From Acidobacteriota bacterium (GTDB taxonomy: Bacteria > Acidobacteriota > Thermoanaerobaculia > Gp7-AA8), in the NCBI GenBank assembly GCA_019244185.1, contig JAFATB010000006.1:310001-374000 (forward strand): a stretch of DNA of 64,000 nt, in the 5' to 3' direction. Below the pieces are notes generated by a model. It did not search any database, was not told the origin of the DNA, and saw only the letters and a program-made list of their open reading frames with translations. Shown one piece after another: positions 21,828 to 30,191 of this stretch. The stretch's first letter is position 1; the number at the start of each line of letters is the position of its first letter. A program made the position numbers and the translations under genes.

Positions 21828-23014
21828 GCCGCCTCCCGCGAGACCACGGCGCAGACGATGCCGCCGCCGGCGCTGATCGCGTTGACGAGCACGTGGCGCA
21901 GCTCCGCCCCGCGCACACTGCGATTCACGGCGAGGTCGCTCTCATCCGATCCGACGGACGCGTGCAGCCGTTGCTCGTCGATGGCGACGATCGCGCTCGC
22001 GAGTTGCAGCGCGCCACCCGCGGCGTATTCGCCGAAGATCCCTTTCGTCGCGACGACCGCCGGCATGCGCGCGCCGAACAGCAGTTCGATTGCGCGCGCC
22101 TCGACGTCATCGCCGCGGCGCGAGCCGTTCGCCGACGCGTAGACCGCGTCGATGTCGTCGGGCGTCAGCTCCGCGTCGTCGATCGCGGCGCGCATCGCGG
22201 CGGCGACGCTCGACGGATCGGAGCCCCAATCGGAGATCGACGCCGTGGTGTCGCGAGCGACGCCGAAGCCGGAGAGCCACGCGTACGGCTTGCGCGTGCC
22301 GCCGTTGCCCGCGACGAGCACGCAGCCGCCTTCGCCGAGAACGAGACCGTTGCGGCGGCGGTCGAAGGGACGCGCGGCTTCGTCCAGCACCGCGCCGTTC
22401 GCGTGCGCGAGGGCGCCGAGTCGATCGAGCACGCTGAAGAGCATCTCGTTCGCCTCCTCGACGCCGCCGATGAGCGCCGCGTCGACGGTGCCCTTCAGCA
22501 GTTGCGACGACGCGTACATCGCGGCAGCGAGGACGGACGACTCGCGCTGCGTCGTCGTCAGATTGAAGCCGCGCAGGTTCCATTCGATCGCGATGTGGCT
22601 GCCGGGCGCGTTCGCCACCGACTCGGCGAAGAGTTGCGGCGGCGCGAGCGCGGCGCCTTTCTCGACGTAATCCTGCATGTACTCGACAGACGTCTGCACC
22701 GGACCGAACGCGGTGCCGATGGCGACGCCGGTGTTCTGGCCGGGCGCCGCGCCGGCGTCGTCGATGGCGAGCTTCGCGGCCGCGAGGCCGAGGCGCGAGA
22801 GCGCGTTCATGCGCCGCATTTTCATCGGTGCGATGAAGTCGCGCGGACTGAAGCCATTCACGAGCGCCGCCTTGTGCGCGGAAAGGCCGGTGGTGTCGAA
22901 GCGTTCGACGTCGGCGACGGCGCTCCGCCCTTCGGCGAGCAGCCGGCGGAATGCGTCGAGGCCGATCGCGCCGGGCGCGATGACGCCGATTCCGGTGACG
23001 GGGATGCGCACCAT
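21824..23014 (-). CDS. Degenerate beta-ketoacyl synthase, chain-length-factor-like partner
   Basis: The 396 aa protein has the thiolase-fold KS pattern from VTGIGVIAPGAIGLDAF to the C-terminus. The catalytic positions are changed. The nucleophile region reads LTTTQRESSVLA instead of TACASS (Cys aligned with Arg). The first His region reads YASANGSRRGDD instead of NAHGTGT, and the second reads KGIFGEYAAGGA instead of KSYFGHTLGASGA. It should be unable to condense by itself and probably pairs with the intact KS next to it, as CLF/KS-beta proteins do in type II PKS and aryl polyene systems. It starts 14 nt after the KS gene. Confidence 0.87.
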   Translation of the reverse strand: MVRIPVTGIGVIAPGAIGLDAFRRLLAEGRSAVADVERFDTTGLSAHKAALVNGFSPRDFIAPMKMRRMNALSRLGLAAAKLAIDDAGAAPGQNTGVAIGTAFGPVQTSVEYMQDYVEKGAALAPPQLFAESVANAPGSHIAIEWNLRGFNLTTTQRESSVLAAAMYASSQLLKGTVDAALIGGVEEANEMLFSVLDRLGALAHANGAVLDEAARPFDRRRNGLVLGEGGCVLVAGNGGTRKPYAWLSGFGVARDTTASISDWGSDPSSVAAAMRAAIDDAELTPDDIDAVYASANGSRRGDDVEARAIELLFGARMPAVVATKGIFGEYAAGGALQLASAIVAIDEQRLHASVGSDESDLAVNRSVRGAELRHVLVNAISAGGGIVCAVVSREAA

Positions 23015-23027
23015 GCGAAGGCGCCGG

Positions 23028-24257
23028 TTATAGCACGCGGCGGAACAGCAGCGACACGTTGCTGCCGCCGAAGCCGAACGTGTTCGAGAGCACGTTCGCC
23101 ATCGCCAGCGGCCGCGGCGCGTGCGGGATGTAATCGAGCGGACAATCGTCCGCGCGCGCCTGCAGACGCAGCGTCGGCGGCGCGATCTGGTTGCGCAGCG
23201 CGAGCACGCTCACGACCGCTTCCACCGCGCCCGACGCGCCGAGCGTGTGGCCGAAATACGACTTGCTCGACGACACCGGCACGTCCATGCCGAGCGCCGC
23301 GATGATCGCCTTCGTTTCCGCGGAGTCATTGAGCAGCGTGCCGGTGCCGTGCGCGTTGACGTAGTCGACGTCGGCGGTGTCGAGCCGACCTTCCGCGAGC
23401 GCCGCGCGCATCGCCGCCTCCGCGCCGCGACCGTCTTCCGCCGGCGCGGTCTGATGATGCGCGTCGCACGACGCGCCGTAGCCGGAGAGCTCGGCGAGAA
23501 TCGTCGCGCCGCGCGCGACCGCGTCGTCCCAACGTTCGAGCACGAGATAGCCCGCGCCTTCGCCGAGGGTGATGCCTTTGCGATCCGCGCCGAACGGCGA
23601 ACAGGGCGCGGGATCGACCGCCTGCAGCACGTTGAAGCCGCTGTACGTGAGGCGACAGAGCGCGTCGCTTCCGCCCGCGACCGCGACGTCCGCGTGACGA
23701 GAGCGCAGGTAGTCGGCAGCCATGCCGATCGCCGCACCCGCCGACGCGCATGCCGTTGCGTTCGAAACGACGCCACCGCCGAGACTGAAGGCGCGCGCGA
23801 CCGCATCGGACGGACCCGACGTCGGCTGCTGCAACACGTGCGACGCGGCCGCGCGCCTACGACCACGCGATCTACGATGGAAATAGTAGTTCTCGCCTTC
23901 GAGCAGACCGCCGGTCGATGTACCGGTCGAGACGATGGCGCGCTCGCGCGGCAGCGGCGTCGTCGCATTCGCGTCGGCGTCGTCGAGCGCTTCCTTCGCC
24001 GCGATCACGGCGAGGAGATCGGTGCGCGAGAGCCGCCGCAACGCGCGTTTCCCATCCGGCAGCAATGACGCGAGATCGCTCTCGACTTCTGCCGCGAGCT
24101 CGGTCGGAAACGTTTCGCCGGGAAAGCGCGTGAGCCGGTCGATGCCCGCGCGCGCGTCGACGATCGCCTGCCAAACCTCGGCTTTGTTGCGGCCGATGGA
24201 GCAGATGATGCCGGCGCCGGTGACGGCGATGCGCTGCTGCGGGTCAGGTGGTCTCAC
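23028..24257 (-). CDS. Beta-ketoacyl-ACP synthase (FabF/type II PKS KS-like), catalytically intact
   Basis: The 409 aa protein has the full Cys-His-His set: Cys in SNATACASAGA, His in YVNAHGTGTLLND, His in SSKSYFGHTLGASGA, and ends with NTFGFGGSNVS. It condenses an ACP-bound extender with a growing acyl chain. An Arg-rich stretch HRRSRGRRRAAASH around residue 127 is unusual for FabF. The start is taken as GTG 24257, which overlaps the dehydratase gene by 14 nt. Its partners are likely the downstream degenerate KS and the upstream ACP. Primary FabF seems less likely, because no fabD, fabG or fabH is near. Confidence 0.92.
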   Translation of the reverse strand: MRPPDPQQRIAVTGAGIICSIGRNKAEVWQAIVDARAGIDRLTRFPGETFPTELAAEVESDLASLLPDGKRALRRLSRTDLLAVIAAKEALDDADANATTPLPRERAIVSTGTSTGGLLEGENYYFHRRSRGRRRAAASHVLQQPTSGPSDAVARAFSLGGGVVSNATACASAGAAIGMAADYLRSRHADVAVAGGSDALCRLTYSGFNVLQAVDPAPCSPFGADRKGITLGEGAGYLVLERWDDAVARGATILAELSGYGASCDAHHQTAPAEDGRGAEAAMRAALAEGRLDTADVDYVNAHGTGTLLNDSAETKAIIAALGMDVPVSSSKSYFGHTLGASGAVEAVVSVLALRNQIAPPTLRLQARADDCPLDYIPHAPRPLAMANVLSNTFGFGGSNVSLLFRRVL

Positions 24258-24612
24258 GCGACGCGAGATAAAACCGGCCGCGTACGGCTTCTACTCCACC
24301 GATCCGTCCGCTTCCGCTGAATCGGAACGTCCCGCCGAACTCCGCCTCGAGCGTCACCGTGATCTCGACCGCGTCGCCCGGCTCCGGCACGCGCAGCACC
24401 TCGCAGCGGTCGATGCCGGTGAGGAAGCCCTGCTCGCGCAGGACGAGGCCGCCGGCGAACTGCGCCATCGCCTCGACGACCATCACGCCCGGCGGCAGGA
24501 CGTCGTTCGTCGTGCAGATGTACACGCCTTCGGTGGTCTTCTCGTCGCTGCGCCGCACCGCGCTGGCGGCGCGGAACGGAATCTGGTGAGGGAGATTGGC
24601 GAGCCAGGACAA
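24244..24612 (-). CDS. FabZ/FabA-like hotdog dehydratase with altered active site
   Basis: The 122 aa product has the start of a FabZ-type hotdog fold (LPHQIPFRAAS) and the central helix with the catalytic acid (GVMVVEAMAQFAGGL). The GHFPGRP loop that carries the catalytic His in FabZ is missing: DVLPPG joins directly to the helix. Either it uses another His, or it binds acyl-ACP without dehydrating it. The start is TTG at 24612, 6 nt after the ACP stop; there is no better in-frame start. It sits between ACP and KS in one operon. Confidence 0.8.
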   Translation of the reverse strand: MSWLANLPHQIPFRAASAVRRSDEKTTEGVYICTTNDVLPPGVMVVEAMAQFAGGLVLREQGFLTGIDRCEVLRVPEPGDAVEITVTLEAEFGGTFRFSGSGRIGGVEAVRGRFYLASRETT

Positions 24613-24618
24613 GGGCGA

Positions 24619-24888
24619 CTACGCCTGCGGCTGCTCCTGCGCGAGCTTCGCGCCGACGAAATCGGCGAGCGTGGCCACCGAGCGGAACGAGTCGCGCGCG
24701 GAGGTCTCGTTTTTCACCTTGATGCCGAACTCGCTCTCGAGCATCACCACGATTTCGAGCGCGTCGATGGAGTCGAGGCCGAGGCCGCCGGCGAAGAGCG
24801 GCTCGTCATCGGCGATGTCGTCGGGGGTCATGTCTTCGAACTTCAGCCGCTCGATGAGCAGCTCTTTGAGTTTGCGTTTGAGATCCAT
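24619..24888 (-). CDS. Acyl carrier protein
   Basis: An 89 aa acidic helical protein with the phosphopantetheine attachment motif GLDSIDALE (Ser about residue 39). It is the first gene of the operon ACP-dehydratase-KS-KS-like-GT2, and divergent from the AMP-ligase with a 68-nt gap. It is probably a dedicated carrier for the cluster, not the housekeeping AcpP, because no fab genes adjoin it. A phosphopantetheinyl transferase is needed but is not in this window. Confidence 0.93.
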   Translation of the reverse strand: MDLKRKLKELLIERLKFEDMTPDDIADDEPLFAGGLGLDSIDALEIVVMLESEFGIKVKNETSARDSFRSVATLADFVGAKLAQEQPQA

Positions 24889-24956
24889 GTCAGGTGCAGT
24901 CTATCGCGGGAATCAACGGCTCGGAGAGCGCATGTTATTCTGCGCAACGGTCCTCT

Positions 24957-26312
24957 ATGTACCTAAGATTTCAATCCCTTGTCGACGCCGATCCGCACGC
25001 GGCGGCGCTGATCGACGGCGAGCGCGGCACGCTCGTCACGCGCGCGGAACTGCTCGACCGCGCCGCCGAGCTCGCCGCGCGCCTCTCCGCCTCCGGCCTT
25101 CGCGAACGCGACGCGCTCGCGGTGAAGCTCCCGAATTCCATCGACCTCGTCGCGGTGATTCTCGCCGCGTTGCGCCTCCGCCTCGTCCTCATCCCGATCG
25201 ACCGCGACGCGAACGAATCCGAAGTCGCCTCGATCCTCGGCCACTTCGCCGTCAAAGGTCTCGCCTATCGCTCTGATCCCGAGACCACGTCGTTCTCGAC
25301 GCGCAGCGTTGCGGAGCGCCCGCTCGTTCCCGACGACGCCGTGCTCGTCAAGCTGACGTCGGGCTCGACCGGCAAGCCGAAGGGCATCGTCACGACGGAA
25401 GCGAACCTCCTCGCCGACTGCACGAACATCTGCGCGACGATGGACATCCGAGCCATGGACGTTAATCTCGGCGCGATCCCGCTGTCGCATTCGTACGGCT
25501 TCTCGAACCTCGTCACGCCGCTCTTCGTGCAGGGCACCGCGCTCGTCATCACGAATGACTACCTGCCGCAGTCGCTGATCGAGCTCGCGAACCGCCACGG
25601 CTGCACGGTCGCGCCGCTCATCCCGATGGTCTTCGAGCATCTCGCGAGCGCCGCGCACGGCGAGTTCACGAGCATCCGGACGTTTCTCTCCGCCGGCGCT
25701 CCGCTGCCGCCGTCGACGTCGCGCCGTTTCCGCGAGCGCTTCGGCGCGGCGATTCATTCGTTCTATGGCTGCAGCGAATGCGGCGGCATCACGTACGACC
25801 GCGCGGGCGGCGCCGTCGAGCGCGGCACCGTCGGCACGCCGCTCGACGGCGTCACGCTCGCGCTCGAGCGCGGACGTCTCACCGTGCGCAGCGCGTCCGT
25901 CGCCGCGGGGTATCTCTTCGATGCGGCGACGTTCACGCCGTTCCCGAACGGCGCGTTCACGACGGACGATCTCGTCGAGCTGCGCGCGGACGGCGAGGTC
26001 GCGCTGACCGGACGCGCGAGCGATCTGATCAACACCGCCGGCAAGAAGGTGAACCCGCGCGAAGTCGAGGCGGTGATCCTGCAGCTCGACGGCGTGCGCG
26101 AGGCGAAGGTCTACGGCGAGGCGGCCGGAGCGCGCGGCGAAGTCGTGGCCGCGGCGGTCGTGGCGACGCCGAACGTGACGCGCGAGCTCGTACGCGAGTT
26201 CTGCCGCGCGCGGCTCTCCGCGCACAAGGTCCCGCGCATCGTGAAGCTCATCGAGGAGCTGCCGGTGGATGAGCGGGGGAAGGTTCGGCGCGCGGCTCTG
26301 GCGACGCTATAG
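24957..26312 (+). CDS. AMP-dependent acyl/aryl ligase (ANL superfamily)
   Basis: The 451 aa protein activates a carboxylic acid as an adenylate, then passes it to CoA or an ACP. ANL motifs: KLTSGSTGKPKGI (P-loop), SFYGCSECGG, FTTDDL, and the C-terminal hinge GRASDLINTAGKKVNP with a downstream Lys-containing GKVRRAA. It is shorter than long-chain acyl-CoA synthetases and close in size to aryl or medium-chain ligases. The start is ATG 24957; the track start adds 21 codons of non-conserved leader. It is divergent from the ACP gene and probably loads a starter unit. Its 3' end overlaps the convergent flavoprotein gene by 65 nt. Confidence 0.9.
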   Translation: MYLRFQSLVDADPHAAALIDGERGTLVTRAELLDRAAELAARLSASGLRERDALAVKLPNSIDLVAVILAALRLRLVLIPIDRDANESEVASILGHFAVKGLAYRSDPETTSFSTRSVAERPLVPDDAVLVKLTSGSTGKPKGIVTTEANLLADCTNICATMDIRAMDVNLGAIPLSHSYGFSNLVTPLFVQGTALVITNDYLPQSLIELANRHGCTVAPLIPMVFEHLASAAHGEFTSIRTFLSAGAPLPPSTSRRFRERFGAAIHSFYGCSECGGITYDRAGGAVERGTVGTPLDGVTLALERGRLTVRSASVAAGYLFDAATFTPFPNGAFTTDDLVELRADGEVALTGRASDLINTAGKKVNPREVEAVILQLDGVREAKVYGEAAGARGEVVAAAVVATPNVTRELVREFCRARLSAHKVPRIVKLIEELPVDERGKVRRAALATL

Positions 26313-27813
26313 CGCGGCGCCGCATCCGCCGCACCTTCCACTGCAACCGCAGCGCATCGAGCTCGGCGCGCATCCAGAACATCCAGCCGCGAACGGCCAT
26401 GCGGATCGGCGCGAAGCCGAGGTTGTAGTACGCGGTGATGCGGCGTCCGTCGTTGCGCGCGCCTTCTTCGCCGGCGGCGCGGCGCAGTTCTGCGATCGCT
26501 TTGAAGCGCCGGTTGTAGAGCTGCATGAAGTGATAGCTGATGAACGCCGGCTTCGGCCCGAGCACCGGCATCCAGTCGAAGCGGCGCAGGATGCGATACG
26601 CGTGGATCACCACGAAGATGTAGTACTGCGCGGTATCGATGAGGAACGACGCCGAGAGCAGATCGGCCTCGCCCATGTAGTAGTACTTGTCCTTGTAGGC
26701 GGCGCGGAAGAAGCGTTCGTACGAGCGTGCGAACGTCGCGTTGTGCTCGGCGATGCGCGCGGTGACGTCCTCGCCCATCTGCTGCTGCTTGATGATGCCG
26801 ACCGTGGCGTCGACGGTGAACGCCGCGTGATCGAGTCCCGGCGAGTAGTACGGATCGAGGAATGCCGCGGCATCGCCGAGGAGCGACCAGCCGCGTCCCA
26901 TGTACTGCTTCGAGACGTACGGCAGGTGCGAGTAGAAGCGCAGATCTTCGAGCCGCGGCTCGGCGCCGTCGAGGATCTCGGAGAGCGACGGAATGGCTTT
27001 CAGAAACGCGACGAAGTCTTCCGCGCGGTTCTTGCTGTGATGGAGATCGACGAGGCGTTTGTCGAAGACGACGCCGATGCTCGTCTCGCTGTTGCCGAGC
27101 GGAATGACCCAGATCCAGAAGCCGTAGCCGGTGTAGTGATTCGTCGCGAGGCGGCGCGAGCCGACGTTGTTCGGTGCGATGCCGAGGCGCACGGCGAGAT
27201 CGTCGATGTGCCGGACGTTCTTCCAGCGGCACCAGATGGCGGCAGTGGGATGCTCGTCGTTGCGCGTGACGAGATCGAGCTTGCGTCCGATGAAGTTCGC
27301 GCGGCCGGTCGCGTCGAGGATCCACTTGCACGTGATCGTGCGCATCGCGCCGCCGGCGCCGAGCGTCAGCGTGTGCGAGAACTCGCCGAGCGCGACGTCG
27401 AGCGCGCGCGCGGGACGCCACAGATCCGCGCCTTCCGCGACGGCGGTGGCGAGCAGATGCTCGTCGAGCGCATCGCGGCGCAGCTGAAAGGCGGGGACCG
27501 TGCTGCGGATGTAGCCGCCGGCTTCGGTCGCATTCGCGTGGCCGGTGACTTTCGCGTTCGAGAACCAGTAGCGCAGCCCTTCCTTCGGCAGCTGTTCGCG
27601 TTCAAGGTGGTGCCACATCGCGAGGCGGCGCGTGAGGAACATCGCCGACATCTCCGTCGTGGCCTCGCCGACCTTCTCGTCGAACGCTTCCGCTTTCTCG
27701 ACGATGAGCACGCGCAATGCGGGGAGCTCGCGGCGCAGCAGAATGGCGGCGGCAGCGCCGCTGAAGGCGCCGCCGAGCACGACGACGTCGTACGAGCCGG
27801 GCGAGTCGGGCAT
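26248..27813 (-). CDS. Halogenase-like FAD-dependent oxidoreductase
   Basis: The 521 aa flavoprotein has an FAD-binding start VVVLGGAFSGAAAAILL and GEATTEMSAMFL. The motif WIWVIP fits WxWxIP of flavin-dependent halogenases, and LLGDAAAFLDPYYSPGLDHA resembles the halogenase/tryptophan-halogenase family. It could halogenate, hydroxylate or dehydrogenate an acyl or aryl substrate; the reaction is not settled. The C-terminal 100 residues are basic and end in a Pro/Ala-rich tail read antisense to the ligase gene. The start is ATG 27813 (MPDSPGSYDVVVLGG) in place of the longer 27834. It lies next to the ligase, so membership of the KS cluster is likely. Confidence 0.8.
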   Translation of the reverse strand: MPDSPGSYDVVVLGGAFSGAAAAILLRRELPALRVLIVEKAEAFDEKVGEATTEMSAMFLTRRLAMWHHLEREQLPKEGLRYWFSNAKVTGHANATEAGGYIRSTVPAFQLRRDALDEHLLATAVAEGADLWRPARALDVALGEFSHTLTLGAGGAMRTITCKWILDATGRANFIGRKLDLVTRNDEHPTAAIWCRWKNVRHIDDLAVRLGIAPNNVGSRRLATNHYTGYGFWIWVIPLGNSETSIGVVFDKRLVDLHHSKNRAEDFVAFLKAIPSLSEILDGAEPRLEDLRFYSHLPYVSKQYMGRGWSLLGDAAAFLDPYYSPGLDHAAFTVDATVGIIKQQQMGEDVTARIAEHNATFARSYERFFRAAYKDKYYYMGEADLLSASFLIDTAQYYIFVVIHAYRILRRFDWMPVLGPKPAFISYHFMQLYNRRFKAIAELRRAAGEEGARNDGRRITAYYNLGFAPIRMAVRGWMFWMRAELDALRLQWKVRRMRRRAIASPEPRAEPSPAHPPAAPR

Positions 27814-27832
27814 GCTAGGATTCGCGTCCCTC

Positions 27833-28456
27833 ATGGAGTCGATTCGGCATCTGCTGCATTACCTCAGCGACGTGCGCGGCCTCGTGCAGACGGGCGGCTA
27901 CATCGCGCTGGCCATTATCGTCTTCATCGAGACGGGACTCATGGTCGGATTTTTTCTGCCGGGCGATTCGCTGCTCGTGACCGCGGGCCTCTTCGCCGCG
28001 AAAGGCGACCTCAACATCGTTCTTCTCAATCTGCTGCTGATGGTCTGCGCGATCGCCGGCGATGCGACCGGCTACTTCATCGGCCGCCGCCTCGGGCCCG
28101 CGCTCTTCCGCCGCGAGGACTCGCTGCTCTTCAAGAAAAAGCACCTCATCGCCGCGCATGACTTTTACGAGCGCCACGGCGGCAAGACCATCATCATCGC
28201 GCGCTTCGTGCCGGTGATCCGCACGTTCGCGCCGGTCGTGGCCGGCATCGGCAACATGGGCTACCGCCGCTTCGCCGCGTTCAACGTCATCGGCGGCACG
28301 GCGTGGGTGTTCTCGATGACGATGATCGGCTACCTGCTCGTGACGATCTTCCCGGCGACGGAGAAGCACATCGAGACGGTGATCATCGTCGTGATCGCGC
28401 TGTCGCTGCTGCCGGGCGTGATCGAGTGGCTGCGCGCGCGGCGTTCCGCGGCGTAA
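27833..28456 (+). CDS. DedA-family membrane protein
   Basis: The 207 aa polytopic protein has the DedA/SNARE-associated signature: FFLPGDSLLVTAGLFA and ARFVPVIRTFAPVVAGIGNM. DedA proteins are undecaprenyl-phosphate or phospholipid flippases that support envelope integrity. The start is ATG 27833; another ATG in frame lies at 27812. Either way the start is within about 20 nt of the divergent flavoprotein start, so promoters must overlap coding DNA. No link to the KS cluster is proven. Confidence 0.9.
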   Translation: MESIRHLLHYLSDVRGLVQTGGYIALAIIVFIETGLMVGFFLPGDSLLVTAGLFAAKGDLNIVLLNLLLMVCAIAGDATGYFIGRRLGPALFRREDSLLFKKKHLIAAHDFYERHGGKTIIIARFVPVIRTFAPVVAGIGNMGYRRFAAFNVIGGTAWVFSMTMIGYLLVTIFPATEKHIETVIIVVIALSLLPGVIEWLRARRSAA

Positions 28457-28462
28457 TTCAGC

Positions 28463-29038
28463 TCACGCGGCCGCATGCGCGGCGTTGCCGCGAAGCGCGG
28501 CGACCGCCTGCTCCGCCTGCCACAGATGCCGGCGCTCGTGCGCGGCGATGATGCGGAACGCGGAGTAGACGTTGTAGCGCACGCGCTTGTCGAACGGCGA
28601 GACGACTTTGATGCGCTGCAGGTCGTACGCGCGCGCGTCGTGCAGAAGGTCGATGAGCTGTTCCTGCAGCCGCGCGAACTCGTTGAGCGCTTCCGCTTTC
28701 GCGCGCACGGAACGCGGCACGAACGGCGCCGTGGTCTTCGAGCGGATGCGGGTCGGCGGCTCGAGGAACCAGCGCAGCACGCGTCCGAGGACGTCCATCT
28801 TCGGCGCGCGGGCGGCGGTGAGACCGCGCTGCTTCGCCTCGTCGATCGCCTTGCGCAGCACGGGGAGAAACATCTGCGTTGACAGGCTGAGGTGCGAGAG
28901 GCATTCGGCGGCGGACCAGCTGCCGGGATTCGGGCGCACGGTGAAGAGACGGCCGCTCGTTGAGGTGACGAGTGTCGCCGCGCGCGAGGTGGCCTCGTGC
29001 AGTTCCCGTTCGACGTCGTCCAGTACTTCCACCGCCAC
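28463..29038 (-). CDS. DinB-family (DinB_2-like) helical protein
   Basis: This 191 aa helical protein has WSAAECLSHLSLSTQ near residue 40 and a late HERRHLWQAEQ. This gives the His positions of the DinB/YfiT metal-binding four-helix bundle. Family members include thiol-dependent transferases, but many are uncharacterised. The start is GTG 29038, with AAGGAG 8 nt before it inside the proC stop region. The gene follows proC by 2 nt and is probably translationally coupled. It is listed in the track only inside a much longer antisense-like ORF. Confidence 0.75.
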   Translation of the reverse strand: MAVEVLDDVERELHEATSRAATLVTSTSGRLFTVRPNPGSWSAAECLSHLSLSTQMFLPVLRKAIDEAKQRGLTAARAPKMDVLGRVLRWFLEPPTRIRSKTTAPFVPRSVRAKAEALNEFARLQEQLIDLLHDARAYDLQRIKVVSPFDKRVRYNVYSAFRIIAAHERRHLWQAEQAVAALRGNAAHAAA

Positions 29039-29040
29039 TG

Positions 29041-29859
29041 CTACGACTCCTTCTTCAGAATCGCCTCGCCCAGCTCGCGCGAGCGGCGCGTCGCCGCTTC
29101 GACCGCATTCATCAGCGTCGTGCGCACGCCGCCGTTCTCCAGCGTATGCAAACCCGTGATCGCCGTGCCGCCGGGCGAGGTGACCATGTCCTTCAACCGT
29201 CCGGGATGCTCGTTCGTTTCCAGCAGCAGCTTCGCCGATCCGAGCACCGTCTGCGCCGCGAGCAGTTGCGCCGTGCGGCGCGACAAGCCGACCTTCACGC
29301 CCGCATCGCTCAGCGCTTCGAGAATCAGGAACACGTAGGCCGGCCCTGAGCCGGAGAGCCCCGTCACGGCGTCGAGCTGCGATTCCTCGAGGATGACCGT
29401 GAGCCCGATCGCGTCGAAGATCCGCTTCGCGTCGGCGAGATCCGATTCGCGCGCATGCTCGCCGCCGGCGATCGCCGTCGCCGCCGCGTCGACGAGCGCC
29501 GGCGTATTCGGCATCGCGCGCACCACGCGCGTCCCGCTCGCCAGCCGTGCCTGAATCGCCGCGACCGGGATCCCCGCCGCGATCGAAATCACCAGCGCAT
29601 CCGGCGCGATCGCGTCCGCGACTTCCTCGAGCACGCGACTCAGAATCTGCGGCTTGACGGACAACACCACGATGCGCGCCGCCGCCGGAACCTTGTTGTC
29701 CGTCACCGCCTCGATCGCATACCGCTCGCGCAACTCCCGAGCGCGCTCTTCCCGCGGCGCACTCGCCGAAATCTGCTCGGCGGTGAAGGTCCCGCGGAGC
29801 AACCCGCGAATCATCGCCTCCGCCATGTTGCCGGCGCCGATGAAGCCGATGGTGGTCAT
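29041..29859 (-). CDS. proC: Pyrroline-5-carboxylate reductase
   Basis: The 272 aa enzyme makes L-proline from pyrroline-5-carboxylate with NAD(P)H. It begins with a Rossmann motif MTTIGFIGAGNMAEAM. RAMPNTPALV and the C-terminal signature SGSGPAYVFLILEAL with TSPGGTAITGL are present. The start ATG 29859 is chosen because the track ORF adds 43 codons from the upstream hepT frame. The start overlaps the hepT stop (ATGA), so proC is the third gene of a mntA-hepT-proC-dinB operon. Confidence 0.96.
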   Translation of the reverse strand: MTTIGFIGAGNMAEAMIRGLLRGTFTAEQISASAPREERARELRERYAIEAVTDNKVPAAARIVVLSVKPQILSRVLEEVADAIAPDALVISIAAGIPVAAIQARLASGTRVVRAMPNTPALVDAAATAIAGGEHARESDLADAKRIFDAIGLTVILEESQLDAVTGLSGSGPAYVFLILEALSDAGVKVGLSRRTAQLLAAQTVLGSAKLLLETNEHPGRLKDMVTSPGGTAITGLHTLENGGVRTTLMNAVEAATRRSRELGEAILKKES

Positions 29860-30191
29860 GGGTGGTGTGCCTCGATGGCCGCGAGGAGCGGCGGGAGATC
29901 GTCGCGAACCACGGCCCAGACGCGCCGCAGGTCGACGTCCCAATATTGATGCGCGAGCAGGTTGCGCATTCCGCGAATCTGCGACCACGGAATGCCCGGA
30001 ATCGCCGCCATCGCTGCATCCGGCAGCTTGCCGACCGCTTCGCCGATGAGCTCGAGCCGGTGGACAACGGAGTCCTGCGTTTGCACGTCTGCCTCGAACT
30101 TGGCGAAATCGAGGCCGTCGACGTACTGACGAGCAAGGCGCGCCGAAACCAAGATGTCCTCGAGGAGTTCGCGCGGCTCACGCGACGTCAA
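29856..30191 (-). CDS. hepT: HepT-like HEPN ribonuclease toxin (DUF86)
   Basis: The 111 aa helical protein ends with GMRNLLAHQYWDVD, which contains the R-x4-H-x-Y motif of HepT toxins. In characterised MntA-HepT systems the antitoxin MntA adds AMP to the tyrosine of this motif and blocks RNA cleavage. Here Arg, His and Tyr are all intact, so the toxin looks functional. It overlaps mntA by 14 nt at its start and proC by 4 nt at its end. The family assignment is strong; activity is inferred. Confidence 0.88.
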   Translation of the reverse strand: MTSREPRELLEDILVSARLARQYVDGLDFAKFEADVQTQDSVVHRLELIGEAVGKLPDAAMAAIPGIPWSQIRGMRNLLAHQYWDVDLRRVWAVVRDDLPPLLAAIEAHHP

